This document shows positions 22,467 to 35,392 of a stretch of DNA of 64,000 bases, piece after piece; the stretch's first letter is position 1, and the number at the start of each line of letters is the position of its first letter. The stretch is from Thelonectria olida. Taxonomy: Eukaryota > Ascomycota > Sordariomycetes > Hypocreales > Nectriaceae. The notes beneath the pieces are model-generated. The model saw only the letters and a program-made list of their open reading frames with translations, made no database searches and had not been told where the DNA came from. The position numbers and the translations under genes are program-made. Location: positions 2,232,001 through 2,296,000 of the forward strand of contig JAGPYM010000003.1 of NCBI GenBank assembly GCA_020736575.1. Reading direction: 5' to 3'.

Positions 22467-23884
22467 TGCGATGCGCAGGGTGGGTTATTGAGGGGCGAAG
22501 GGAGGAACGGAAACGTGCTATCGGCATTGACTTGGACAAACCATGGAGACCGCCGCGAACGATGCAGAAATGTCGTTGGGGAGATGAGAGAGGGTGTCCA
22601 AGATTCAAAGCTCCCGGCGGACTGGATGAGGGACGAGCTGTTTCGGAGGGCGGAGCCGGCAACTGCCGCGCCCACGCCCGTACCTGCCTTGGCTTGATCT
22701 GCACGTGGCATCATCCCGACCAAGGACGACAGAGCGTCCCCGACGTTAACCGGGACTTGTACTACTTAACTGCCCACTTACCCTACAATTTCCCTTCCCA
22801 TCATTGAGGCCATAGGTACCTTACGTACGAAGTACGAATACGTACCTAGGTAAGGTGTGTACCGAGCAGTTTAAACATGTGCGAAGATATGGACGGCTTC
22901 TCGTTTGTTTTATCCGTATTTTGTCTTGGGTACATAGGTATGTTATTGTCATGCTTGCACTCTGGTAATACAAATCTAGGGTGTCCGATCTGCACAGCTG
23001 GGCTACTTGAACAATCTCTATCTACTCCGTAAACGACTTTCTAACGTTTATTCTCACCTTGCTAGCCCACATCTCAACTTCACCTATATCAAATCACGAA
23101 ACGCCTCATGATTTGCTTCGTAAACAATTCCTCCTCACCCCACCCCGTAGAATCTATGGACAGCCGATTTTCCCTTTGTTCTTTCGTATGTCTCACGTAC
23201 CAAAACCCACACCCCATTCCAACCCGGCCCATAACTACCATTCCAGTGCAAGTGACACCCAGCTCAGTACATAGTCAATACTGTCTTTACCCATGATTTC
23301 CGTGCGCATTCCCCTTCCATTGGCCGTAGTCTAGTACATACCCTTCGCGTGAACTACAATCCTTCGCTGCATTACTCACAACCCCAACACAACGTATACT
23401 GTAAACAAACGAAACACCCGAAAGCAACCCAACGAAAATCAAAGACTGCCAGTATTATCTTGGCCTGTGTTTTTTGTCCCATTTCTCGCCGACCAGGCCC
23501 ACCGAACTGCGAGAATACGAAGTAATGTCCGTCTTCTCAGATGACTGAGCCCACCGCTCACTTGACAACCATATCCAGAACCAATAGTTTGTGCATTTGA
23601 AACCATGTCTCCGTGAAAAGAGGCGGGGTGAGAAGTTTGATATACACACTCCTTCACCCCGCTGTGCTGTATTAGTGAATCATAAAAAACGAAGCCATAT
23701 ATTCCATGTGAAAAGAGACGGGTAGTGTGCATGGCCACCCAGAGCCTGATTTCGGTGGGGACTGTCCAGCTTTTCGTGCCATTTTCAATCAATCAAAAGC
23801 GTTTTGGTTAACTCATAATACAAGTTAAGAAAAGAACCTGCATGTCCAAAGTGACATGCAGTCGTGCGCACAAGGAGCGTGGGC
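22467..23884. other. Intergenic, 3' side of the PUF gene
   Basis: This holds the promoter of the mitochondrial gene and the PUF 3' UTR. A partly palindromic gtacgt/taccta-rich patch is at about 22,813-22,856. No gene is recognised. Confidence 0.5.
22813..22856. repeat. Partly palindromic gtac/ggtacc-rich patch
   Basis: The words aggtacc, ttacgtacg, tacgtacctagg and taaggt form an imperfect inverted arrangement in the upstream region of the mitochondrial coiled-coil gene. Its function is unknown; similar words occur near 3,730-3,840 and 50,928-50,939. Confidence 0.4.
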
Positions 23885-26557
23885 CTATGCCTCGTCGTCT
23901 TGGATTAGAAGCGAGGCGCCTTCGGTGGTGGAGTTCTTGCGATAGCTAGTAGGGGCGTCCACAGCGCTGGAGCTGGTGCTGGGCGGGCCGCTACTTTGTG
24001 GGCTGTTGCTCTCGTTCGTGAGGCCAGGCGTGGGTGCCGACGAGTCAGTCTGGCTCCCGTTGGCTCCAGTCTTGACTGGAGTGTTGCCGGCCCCAAGGCC
24101 AAGCAGCTTCTCGAGGGCCTGCAGCTGCCGCGAAGTGCCGCTCTTCTTCAGGATAAAGTACTGAGACTTGATCTCTTCAACCAGCAGCTCTTTCTCAGTC
24201 CCCTCAAGCTGACTGAGGAGTTTTTCTAGTCCAGTTGTTAGCATTAAGCTTCACGTCTCGTCAAGAAATGTACTTACGGATCACGTAGTTGCCATACTGG
24301 TCTCTGATCATCTGTTGGAGAGCGTTGGTCCCGTCGCTCCCGACAGCCGTAAGCCGCTCCCGAATGGCTGACCTCTGCTCAGCTGTGCCAAACTCGATGC
24401 ACTTCTCAACCACATTGGATGCAAATTTGTGCTTTGACAGAGTCAAGAGCTGGGATAGGACCACCTGAATGACTCTCGCTTGGTCTTCACGATTACCGTT
24501 TTCGATGACGTGCTGCGCTACATAGTTGCCGAATTGGTCCGTGATGAGAAGCTGGAAGGACGGGTAAAGCTCCACCATGATCTTTGCCCTGTCATCATCG
24601 GTACCATGCTCTAGCATGCGTTGAACGACGCGACATCCGAAAGTATGAGAGGCAAAAGGAGTGACGTGACCCTTGAAAGCCTTCATGATGAAATCGAGGT
24701 GCTGCCGCGGCACAAGCTCGATAACCTTCTGGACAACATGGTTGCCATGCTGGTCGCGAATGGTCCTGGTGATTTCAGGTTCAAGTTCCTTGGTCATCTC
24801 GGCTTGTTGCTCCACCAGCACATGCTCCAGGGCCTGCGAATAGTTAGCATGGGTCACGAGAGTTGTGAGAGGAGGGAAACTGAACGTACCTTTTGAACCA
24901 CACGACAGGCGTAGACCTGCAGCGACAAGTCGAGGACCTTCCCCTTCATCTTTTCAGCGAGAACCTTCTTCTGAACCTGGTTTCCATGCTCAAAGAACTT
25001 CTGGATGACGTAGTTTCCAAAGACATCCTTCATAAGCTGAATAGCATTGGGCTCGATCTCTCGGAAAACCTGATCCTTCTCGTCACTGTTGGCAGTCTCC
25101 AGCTTTCCCTGGATGAACCTAGATCCGTGCTGATCCCCACTGAATTCAACAACATGCTGGTAGATGTCCTTAAGCTCCCATCGCTTGTTTGACTTGGAAG
25201 TGACTCGGAACTCTTCGAGGAGAGCGCTTCGAACGCCCTTCACTGGGTCTTGGTCCCGTGCCGGCCGGATCTGCATGTTTTGACCCAGAGCATAGCCGGT
25301 TTGAAGCTGTGCAAGATTGTAGCCATTGAGAATGGCGGGACGCATGCTCTGACCATAGGCATCAAGGAACTGGGTGGGATACTGAGAGCCAAAATTGGCG
25401 AAGGCGTATTGGTTGGGGTAGTATGAAGGAAACTGAGGAGCGTACTGAACGGGCGCTCTTCGGTCATGCTCAGCGGATCTGGGGTCTCGGGAGGAGGGAC
25501 GGCCAGCCCAGGGATCCGGAGTCTGCGCATTGTAGTTCCTAGGACTGTTGTCGAGGCGATAGCTCGACAAGGGCGAGACGCGGTCGACAGAACCCCTCTT
25601 CATGGCCTGAAACTGAGACTGAGGGTTCAGTCCATCAGAACCCAAATCGATGCTGTTGCTGAATCGAGTAGAGGGTTCGCTCACCCAAGACTGTGATCCA
25701 GGGTTCATCTGGAAAGGCTGCGAGGCTGGATTGAAAGTCGAAGTCCCGGAGGGACCACTTGCGCTGTCAAGTGTGACACGTCGGCTGAACTGACGTGACA
25801 TGTCATCGTCGATGTCGATTTGCTTGTTGTTGAAGTTGAAGGCTCGCTGGTTTGCCGACTGGTTCTGAAATGAGGACGAGTGCGTCGGAATTGGTCGCTG
25901 GGATTGCATCGAGCTGCTGGGTGTGTGACCGCGTCCATGAGAATACAAGTCAGAGTAGGCTGGGGAGCCCTGAGACTGGCGCGAAGGTGGGACGTTGGAA
26001 TCGCGAGACGTAGCATAGTTAGCCATCGAATCGATATATGCCGCTTCTTGAGAAGTGCGCTTCTGGGAGTTGAAAGCGCCATTGTGTCCGTTGGAGTCCT
26101 CCTGAAAGGTATTGCCGTTGAAGCCTCCCTTCTTCATTGTCATGCCAGAATGTGTGGTTTCGTAGAACGCCGAGCCGTTGGAGATACCGCCATCTCGGGT
26201 CCGATTGGGAGAAGTACTAGTCGATCGAGGGGGGTTCTCATTCTTCCAAGGACTTGGACCCCAGACATCGGCATCAATGTTTGCAATGTTCGCGTTGAGA
26301 GGGCCGGAGCTCGGGTGGTTCTCTTCGGAATCTGTGTTGAGGGTGAGCATGTGAGGGGCCCAAGCAAATGGGGCACAGGCGCCCGACGCACCTTTTGATG
26401 CAATGGAACGGTCTCTAGCCGTGGCGATGGATGACGACCAGATGTTCTCGTTGGGATAGAGGTTGGAGCCAGCAAAGCTAGAGGAAGAAGTCATGGGCTG
26501 CTGCTGTTGGGGTTGCTGCTGCTGCTGCTGCGACTTGTCGCCCGAACTTGGGGGCAT
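23885..26557 (-). CDS. PUF3: Pumilio/PUF RNA-binding protein, Puf3-type
   Basis: PUF proteins bind 3' UTRs and promote mRNA decay, repression or localisation; yeast Puf3 acts mainly on mRNAs for mitochondrial proteins. Exons 26557-24890, 24833-24278 and 24225-23885 give 854 residues. The first 450 residues are disordered, starting with polyglutamine (CTG repeat in the DNA). The PUF domain spans about residues 460-790. Its eight repeats carry, in order, SRFIQ, NYVIQ, CRVVQ, NHVVQ, CRVVQ, NYVAQ, SNVVE and NYVIQ. These are the residues of Pumilio and Puf3 that read UGUANAUA. The last intron splits the glutamine codon of repeat 8. The C-terminal tail is Ser/Pro-rich. The symbol follows the recognition code; other PUF members are possible. 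Confidence 0.93.
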
Positions 26558-28895
26558 GGTGTAGTTTCCGAATCCCCTCGACCGTGTCTAGAAGATAACG
26601 TGACTCGTTAGTATGTGGCGGTAATAAAATATTGACAATCGTCGTTTGCGTCGTGATTGTGTCGTGGATTGGTTTTTTCTAGGGAGGGTTTGCAAAGCAC
26701 GAGAGCAAGCATGTTGTTGTTAACGTGGACTTGAGGCCAGAGCGAATCAAGGGCTGGGTCCGGTAGTGCGCTAGTTTGGCGCATGGTTGAGACACACACA
26801 AGCCTGTGACGTCGCATTCCGAGCTTCAAGCCATGGGCGGCAGGGGACGAGGACGGGTCGGCAAAGGAGGCGGCGAAGGGAGGGGGAAATCGGGGAACAT
26901 GGCCGAAGAGGGAAGACGTACCTTGGTGGACATGATTGAAAATGCAATAGTCGCCTCGCCTCTTTCTCTGGGTGTTGTTGGGCGCAATGCGTCGATGGAC
27001 GAGGACAGTTTTCAGCGGTGTCGGACCCAGGTTTGACTGGGGGCTGTTGCACCTTTTCTCGAGTTTGAGCGTCGAGGAACGAGGGCGGCTTCGGCCGCTG
27101 GTGTCTGGAATTTTTGGGAGCCCGGAGCACTTGGCGCTGGCGCTGGTGCTGACACAAGGGAGGGTTTGTGTTTTAGAGCGACAGATGGGGCTTAACACTC
27201 CCTACTTAGACTCGGCAGTGGGACGCACACAGACGGGGGTATGGGTGAGGGCGCCAGTGGGAGGGCGGCGGACCAGGGCGCGCTATCTCGATGGCTCCTC
27301 GATGCGTAAAGTTGGCGATCTCTGGTGTAGTCGCTTGATATTCGGTGCCCAGTCGCAAAACAGGAACGAGGCCGACTGTGTTTCGTGCGCGCGAGGTGAA
27401 TATCTAGGCGAGGATGGATAGAGACGCCACGGCAGATGAGGAGGATGCGGTAGTTGTTTGGGGACGAAAGGACGGGAAGCTTTATATGGGGTCAGCGCAC
27501 ATCAACAGCCTGGATCAGCGAGCAATGGCTCAAAGCCCGGCCAAAGACAGAACTGCGGAGGCCGGAAAAAAGACGGGGTAACCTTGGAGGGGGGACTGGG
27601 ATGGTAAGGCTGATTGAGGTCCTCGAACCAGGGGTTCGACAACTTCCAAAAAAACAACACGCACAAGACGAACGGAACTTAGAGACCCGAGACCGATCTA
27701 TGTTGTCTTTTTGCCCTTGTCCGATTCGGCTGTATGGCAGGAGGGCAAGGATGCTTACCCGCAGGGTTTGGATTGTGCCAGATCTCGAACTGTCGCGCCG
27801 AAACAGTCGCAGGCGAAGATGCAACAGGCGTGGCAAGGATCTTTGACCACTTCAGAACGAGCTTCTCTGAGGGAGGTAACGAGGAGTAGGGCCCCTTAAA
27901 ACTCGCGAGAAGGGAAAATTATTCCGTGCCAACAAGTATACACTAAATCATTGACCGAGTTGACGGCCAAGAGTGAAATTTTGCGTGCGCGCAGGTTATG
28001 TGTGTGGGTGAGGTTTGTGTCTGCGTCTTCGTGCGAGTGCGGTGTGTCGCGTGCGTCCGCAAAGCCTCGCTTGCAACAAATGTTGTTGATGTTTAGAAAT
28101 GTAGCAGGATCCTGGTTATCTCTCAAAAGTAATTATGCGAGTAGATGAACTAAAATCGAACCGATCTACAAGATTGATAAGGTAGAGTTTTTTTTTAGCA
28201 GCGGTACCTTGAGGGCATGTACAAAAGAAACAAGCCGAAAATATGAGGGCGTATTAGATGATGGTGGGCGAAAAGATAGGTACGAGAGGTGACCGGCGAA
28301 GATACGGAAAAGTAACCAGTCGCAAGAATAATCACTGACAGCGTCCTGAGGCAATAGACAAGTAGCCAATTGATAAGATCCGAGGAAGAATGCGTCGTGG
28401 CGTGGATTGATATTATTGTTGGAGATTTTGTGCAGGTATGAGGAGGAGGAAGAGGGACGACGAAGAAGAGGTAGAAGAAGGAAGAAAAGAAACGATTATG
28501 TGTAAAAGGGAGGGAGGGAGGGACATACAAAGAGGAAAGAGAAAGAGAGCGAGAGAGCGAGGGAGCGAGGGAAGAGAGAATGGACGCAGGGAGAGCGCAA
28601 GCGGAGGTGACGAGCGGATGTGGATGGTTGAACAGAAAGGCGGGCAACAGTAGTTCTTTACCTTAGATGTAGTTGGCCGCTGGCCAAACAAGGGCAGGTC
28701 GCGGTCGCCAGGTAGCACGCCAGGGCCGGAATGCGTGGGTGCGGGTAGAGGTGAGGATGGGGATGGATTTGTGCGGGTTTCCCCTCGAGGCCAAGGGCTA
28801 TCTCATATGCGCTTGGGCGAGGAATGAGGAGCGAGACAGGGCCGATAGTGGTGGCGGATGTGTGTTCCCGTCTTGGAGGAGAGCGTGTGAGTAGG

Positions 28896-28932
28896 CGTGT
28901 GGGTGTGGGTGTGGGTGTGTATGTGTGTGTGT
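28896..28932. repeat. GTGTGG/GT microsatellite
   Basis: About 37 bases of gtgtggg and gtgt units are visible. Confidence 0.8.
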
Positions 28933-29050
28933 ACCTTGGATGTGAGGGCGAGTGTGACCGATGCGGAGGAGGACCAAGGGCAAGCTGGCATAAAAAGAAG
29001 ACACGGGGAGAAAAAGAGATGGGACGAACCGCCCAGGGAGACGTCGAGGA

Positions 29051-29084
29051 TGAGGAGGAGGAGGAGGAGGAGGAGGAGGAGGAG
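29051..29084. repeat. GAG trinucleotide microsatellite
   Basis: About eleven tandem gag/agg units run here. The Glu-rich ORF crossing it (28824-29213) is probably a product of the repeat. Confidence 0.85.
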
Positions 29085-29282
29085 GTGGTGGAAGTGGAGA
29101 AGGAGGGAAGAGTACCTAGAGAAGCGGTAGAAGCCGCAAGTACAATAACACCAAGGATGGATGAGATGGAGGAAGGCGGAAATGAGAAAGGGCAGAACGA
29201 TATCACAAGATAGCAGGTTGGTTGAACGTGTACAAACTCGGTCCTCTTCGAGAGGATGGATGATGAAGGGAGGATTCTCGAC

Positions 29283-29306
29283 GGCAAGGCAAGGCAAGGC
29301 AAGGCA
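29283..29306. repeat. AAGGC pentanucleotide microsatellite
   Basis: Four to five tandem copies of aaggc are visible. Confidence 0.85.
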
Positions 29307-29749
29307 ATCTTCAGAGTCTGCTAAACATGGATTGGAAAGACTATCTTGCACTACAAAGCAAGGGAAGGCGGTCAAATATGAAAAAAGAAAAAAAGAAAAG
29401 AGGCACCCTTCCATCGTATGGTTGATCGAATCGCAAGGCAACACACGCGCCCACGTCTAGAACACCTGCAGCAGGGATAATTATTTCTTGCCTGTTTGCT
29501 TGCCTGCTTTCTTACTGCCGATGATCAATGGCTCGCATCGCCGATGGACTGCACAAGGCGGTACGAATGGCCCATTTTCGTCTTGCCTTCGTCTTTCTCG
29601 CCGTGTGTTTGCGTCTCTCATCGTGGAAAGGACAGTTCGAGCAAGATCAGATGCCGAGGGTCGCACTACAGCATTGTTGCCACCCCGGTCTGCCATCTAC
29701 GAGCCCCTGTGGTGATGGACAAGGTGAAGGCGAGCAGTTTGGCGGTGAT

Positions 29750-29778
29750 GCGCGTGTGCGTGTGCGTGTGCGTGTGCG
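29750..29778. repeat. GCGTGT hexanucleotide microsatellite
   Basis: Four to five tandem copies of gcgtgt are visible. Confidence 0.85.
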
Positions 29779-32700
29779 AGGCATATGCAGCCGCCATGGA
29801 ACAAAGGAGGGGTTGGGCTCGAGGGGTTTGGCCTCTGCGAACCGTCAACCACGCTCGAGAGAGACCTTTCCGAGTCGGTCACTTCTTGGCTCGTCCTGTG
29901 ACTTTCCATACTGAGCAGCCCGAAAGAATTGTCCGACATCAAGGGCACGTTACTCTGAGAGGAGAAGCCTTGTTGGCCCTCTCTCCCGCTCAACACCACA
30001 CAAATGACTTCTTGTTGATCTCGAACCAACGCCAAAAGAGCCAAGCCGGGGTGCCCCCCTTCCCTTTCCCTTGCTCCACCCAGATCGTGACTTTTAGCTC
30101 TCCCTTCCCTTCGGGCCCTTCCCAGCCCTAAGAAGGCTTAGTGACGGCCCCCACAAACCGCCGTCAGTTCCAATCAGGGCGTAATCGACTGTCCCTTATT
30201 CCGACTCCGATAAAGATCACGAAAAGGATTGTCCTGGAGACGAACCCATATAAACGAGGGTATCTGGGGCAGAGCTGTCTATCGTAACAACGTGCCTGAG
30301 ATTCCAATCCCCATCATCTCCCGCGTGTCTGCCCGGATACCCCATGTCTGAGTGTCTGGAGAGCCGAATTCGTGTAATTCGTGCCAGTCTGAGCAGCTAG
30401 CCGAGGGTTCCTCCTCGGAAACCCTCCCCTCTTCTTCGCTCTTGCCTTCTCTGACGACCGGGTTGCTTCGGTTCCTGTTTCCTCCTTTCGGTCTCTTTGT
30501 CTTATCTTTGACCTCTTTCGCCGTGCTTCTTCGGCCCTCAGACCCACAGGCCGCTCCGTCCCTCCCCGCTCGTTGAAGATGCAGATCAAGTTGCTGCAGA
30601 ACCCTCCGTAAACTTTGTGGGGCCTTTTATTGTTCTCTCGATGTCTCGAACTAGGTCATGACAATCTCAGAGTGAGGGTTGGAGTAGGCTTGGTCGATGA
30701 GCGGCCACACGTATACGCCTGGGGATTGGATGTCTAACGGAGCCAGTTGGGCACCTAGGACTGCCCATGTTTTAGACCTGCTCCGTTTCCTCCTTGACAA
30801 ACAAAGTGGTTCGTAAGTCACCCGTCATTTGTGTCCAGGTACAGGTTGATGTTGGTACCTGTCCAATGGAACAAACCCATTGGCACAGAGTTATTGTGAC
30901 GTATGGTCGACCTCAAACACACAAGTAGTTGAGCAAATAACGCGAGACCTGCTTGTAACCAAAAGTACATGAAGCGAGTGTCCATTGTCCGTACCCAATG
31001 GCCATGTGATTAACTAGGCCTTCCATGGCCAGGTCCCCCCCATCGAGAAGATGAACACCGAGCAAGGCGCAAGAGGCATCACCGAGGGCGACCGGAAATT
31101 GGGCCCTTTCTTCACCAAATCGATAGCGTATGACCATCAGTAGACCTTAATCACCTCCAAGAGAGACGTCGAGCCTGGAGCAACCCGCTTCCCGCTAATG
31201 TTGCCTGGTCCAGTTGTATCACCATCATTTACCTGTTCCCCAAGTGATGACTGCCTTTCCCAACTGAACAGTCTGAACTGGAATCCTAGGTCTGACATGA
31301 GATTGCATATCAAACTAGTCACTTTACGACTAGTAGAAAAGCCATAATAGGCAAAAAAGGCATTTTGTTCCTATCCTCGGCTTATAGAGAACGCGTGTGT
31401 TGCCCAGTCGGGTGTGAAAGTTTGTCGATTCAACCCTGCCAATGCCTGGTAATTAGTGCCTTGAGGTTTGGTAGAGGTCTTTCACTGGGATTCTTCCTGT
31501 AATCAGATGACGCCAGTGTACCGCGACATGAAACGGCCATCGCTTGACATGTGTGCTATGTCTCTGGCAGCTAATGTGCATGCACGAGTGACCCATTGCT
31601 GGCGGGAGGCTGCAGTGCTTGTGTTGTTCAAGACGGTTTTCGGCTCTTCATGTTATTGTCTGGGTGTGTATTACTGTTGACCAAGTGGTGCAAAGGACCA
31701 ATGTTGTCTGTGCCATGCCGATCAACTGCCACCTTTGAGTGTTGGGCTTTCAATGTTGCGAGATTCAAATGTGAGAATAGTGGTAACAGGGTGTGAGCTA
31801 TCCAGACACTGCCTTGTTACAGGGAATTCCGTTCAGCTTATGTGTAATTGGAAACTCTTCGGACTGAAGTAGACAAACAAGAAGTTGTGACTGTTTCTTG
31901 GTGGCCCAATCTCAACCAATGATTCAGGCTATTGCACTTCCGACTGAAATCCTTGTTATGGCGATTAATCGCTCCCTTAATCCAGAGGCGGACATTCGGC
32001 TAAAGAGAGTCGATGCACATGGCCATCCAGCGGCGGGCATGAAGGTTGAACCTCGTGGAGCATTCTGTGCGTAGGCCACGCAGGAGGCCAGCCTCGGACG
32101 ACTCATTGCCTCGATATTGAGCCAACTATCCTAGCAATTGAAAATGCTGCGCCAGCGCTGTCTTAAGATGAGTAGGCTTATTACTGAGTTTGAGCATGAA
32201 TCTAAAAGCTCATTGTGCGACGGTTTGTACAATCCGCTTGGATCAGGCGACCGAGTCGTAATGTTTGACAGGCTGTGGTGGCTCAAAGAGCAACACAAGC
32301 GGATACACAAGACGGGATCAGACCAATAACGACAACGAGGTAAGTCCGAAACTAGGAAGCAAACAGTGTGACGGGCTGTGTGTTGAAGAATGAGACCATC
32401 GTCAGTCACGCGAGTTGCTCGAACAGGGACTAGAGTGTTTTCAGAGCTGTGACCGGCAAGAGAAGGGTATGCCGTGATAAAAGAAACAAACATGTCGTGA
32501 GTTCGGGGTAAACGAAAATGAATCTGGTGATCATGGAGGATTCGTCCGCCCACGATCGAAGTGATCACTAAGACCAAAGACATGGCGCCAACAACAGAAT
32601 CGTTTGCTTTCGACAGCGGCCGGGCTTCCAGAGTGTGGACATATCAGATCAGAGTGCAAAAGGCGCATTTGCAACGCAGCGGCAAGTCTGGTAGCTGGTA

Positions 32701-35392
32701 GAAGAGGATGAGACAGTTGTTCCTGTGGAGTATTCGTATGTGCTGGCGATGCTGTACTCAAGAGGCTCAGCTTCTGTTCCAGTCTGTCCTAGACGGACCA
32801 TAGAATCTACCAAGACTAGAGAAGGAAAGGACCGAAGCGGGGTCGCTACCTTGTGGTCAATACGGATAGAGCATCCATTTTGCTGATAAGCAGACGACCA
32901 CTTGGCCTTGCATTTGTGCGGAGGCGAAATGCTTTGAACCAAAAGCTGGTGGTCCTGGCGGTACGACTGAGCCACGATTTGGATGACGACAGACATCCGG
33001 CGTTGTGCGGATGGGAGCAGGGAGCAGATCTGAGTAAGCCAGCTGTGGATTTGGTGACTGAAGTGAGGAGAATGAAAAAGAGTCTTGGTCGGTTGTTGGG
33101 AGGGAAGTGAGGACGTCAGGGCTGAATGACCAGGCAGTTCGAGTCAGAGACCACCAAAGGCGAGATGAGGAAGAGTGACATTTTCTTCGAACAAGATGCA
33201 ACGGCGGTTGCGTGACCGGTAGCGAAGGAGAAGGAGCATCGTATCCTCCGCTGCCACTTCCATGTTTGGACGGAGTATGGTACGTAGTGACTTGGACGAA
33301 CAGGGATCGACGTGTATTATGGGCAGGAGCATGGGCATGGGGTCGTGGCAATGCCAATGCAGGCACAGGGCAGGCACGCATGCAGGTACGGAGCAAAGAA
33401 GGAACTAGAGAAAAAAGAGCGTTGCATTTCTCAACAGAAATCACTCTTCATGCGCCATAAATGGTGCACATTCAATCAATACCTGCCCAAAGAGTAAAGA
33501 GTATTCTGGGCTGTCCCTGCCTCCTTTCTGTTTCTGACTGTGTCTTCGTCTTATTGGCGAAAAGACGGCGGACTGGAGCCAAGTCCAAAATAGCATCAGC
33601 ACGTCCTGGGACCACATATTGGTGTCCGCATATTACGCAAGAATCCAATAGATGGATGGAATGCTCAAGTACCTCGTACTGTCGCTCATACGGACGAGTT
33701 GCGGAATACAGGGCGCTTGAAGGGAACTTGAGAGCCTTGTTGTTTAGACTGGATTGGTCTACCAAATTTGCAACCAATGCAATGCACGCTGCTGTGAGCA
33801 TCACATCACATCGCACGCGCGCGCATTCTTCCCATGGCCCACGGCCCATAGGCCAGTCTCACCCATCACCACTTGGCCGCTGAACTGGCCTTGCCGCCTG
33901 CAGTTCTCGTCACTCCCGCCCGTTGGTGCGGAACGCCTCAATCAGCAGATCATGTCCAACCAAAAGCACATTAGATCTTTTCTTTTCTTTTCTCCTTCTT
34001 TTTCCCACACGAGTGACATCCACCGTAATCAAGGTCGAGTCGTCGTTCGACACACAACTTCTCCACTCTGATGGATCCTCGTGAAGCTCTTGGCAGGGGA
34101 GCTGCAAAGCGGAGACACGAGCCAGAGTCCAGGGCCAATCAGGCGCGAGCCCAGAGGAACCACACCAGGAGAAACGGCGCCGTCCTAAAAGTCGTCTGCG
34201 CATTCCATTGGCTGCTCTTGACTCCACCTGCACCGCCAGCGAGTCGCAGCGACTGGATAGTTCTAGGGGCCAATTACAGCTCTAGTGCCCCTGAAAGGAA
34301 CCTCGAGCCTTGGTAGGGGTCCGGCTGGTCGGCTCCAGAACCGATGCCTGAAAAGAGCACAAGACCGTCGGCCCCCTAAACGGGCCCCCCTTCTTCACCG
34401 TTAAGCCCCTGCCGTCCAGTTATCCGCCCGCTGCAGAACCGCTCAACCTCACAACAACAATACCCGACAAGAATCAGGGCAGGCGCAGTGGAGGGTCAGC
34501 ACACTGGTCGCTGCCCCGAGCCACAGGCCACAGCGCGCCTCGATCCTGGCCACGTCTCATTTCCCAGTTTCCCACTCTGGAGCCCCAATCTCCTCATCCC
34601 TGCTCCCCCGGTGGCCCCCGGTTCGTCCAGAGCTTTCAGGCGGTTTTTTCTACCTCGTGCCCCCGACCCCAAAGACCCGTCCTCCCTCTTGTTCTTCTTC
34701 TTGTCTTGTCCTACCCTTCAACCGTCACGACCAAGGCTTTCGTGATCCCGAATCAAAGGCATCGTTTTGCTCCTTGTACATCTTTTTTTCACTCGCTCCC
34801 CCTTTGGAATCATCAGCTTCACTCTTTCAGCTGTGATCCGTCCAGTCTTTCCGACCACCAATCCGTAACGACTTTAAGCCGCCCTTCCTTTGCCTAAACA
34901 CCAACCCCTCGCTTTTTACGATTTCGAACAGTCAGCCCAGCCTTGCCAGTTATTCAACCGACAAAGACTATTGGCGATATTTCTCCCTGACGTACGTGAG
35001 CGTCCACATCCCCGCCTCCTCTATTTAGCTGCAATGCCCTTTATCCTGTTCTGCGACACTGCATGTCATGAATCGCCATGCATTGGGTGTGCTGCCTTGG
35101 AAGTCGGTTGGCTCCGATCCATCTCGAACTGCTGGCCTACCCTCTGAGGGGAATGATATCTGGCATCACATTGGACAATGCATTCCTCCCCTCGGCTTCT
35201 TCCCTAGACACTATGAGAACCGCCGCAACCTCCGAGAACATGAATTGCCGTCCTTCAGCATGCACTAACATGGCGTCCCAATTAATAGGTTATTCGACCC
35301 TTTCCATTCATTATCCACTCGTACTAGAGAGCAACCCTTGATTTGCACGTAACGACATCCGCCCTTTTCACGACATCACCCTCGAATCCACC

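Larger units (their letters stand above)
26558..35392. other. Gene-free, microsatellite-rich 8.8 kb
   Basis: This is the largest gap in the window, between the divergent PUF and single-pass membrane-protein genes. No known domain appears in any frame. ORFs of 200 codons or less overlap on both strands and are explained by simple repeats. The first kilobases may be a long PUF leader, as regulatory genes in filamentous fungi often have. From about 34,400 the plus strand becomes C/T-rich and holds several upstream ATGs before the gene at 35,393, so that leader probably contains an intron (a possible acceptor is aattaatag at about 35,280-35,288). Microsatellites at 28.9, 29.05, 29.28 and 29.75 kb are listed separately. 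Confidence 0.5.

Noticed and set aside
28824..29778. Tandem repeats considered as a CRISPR-like array
   Set aside because: They are simple microsatellites without spacers, and the genome is fungal.
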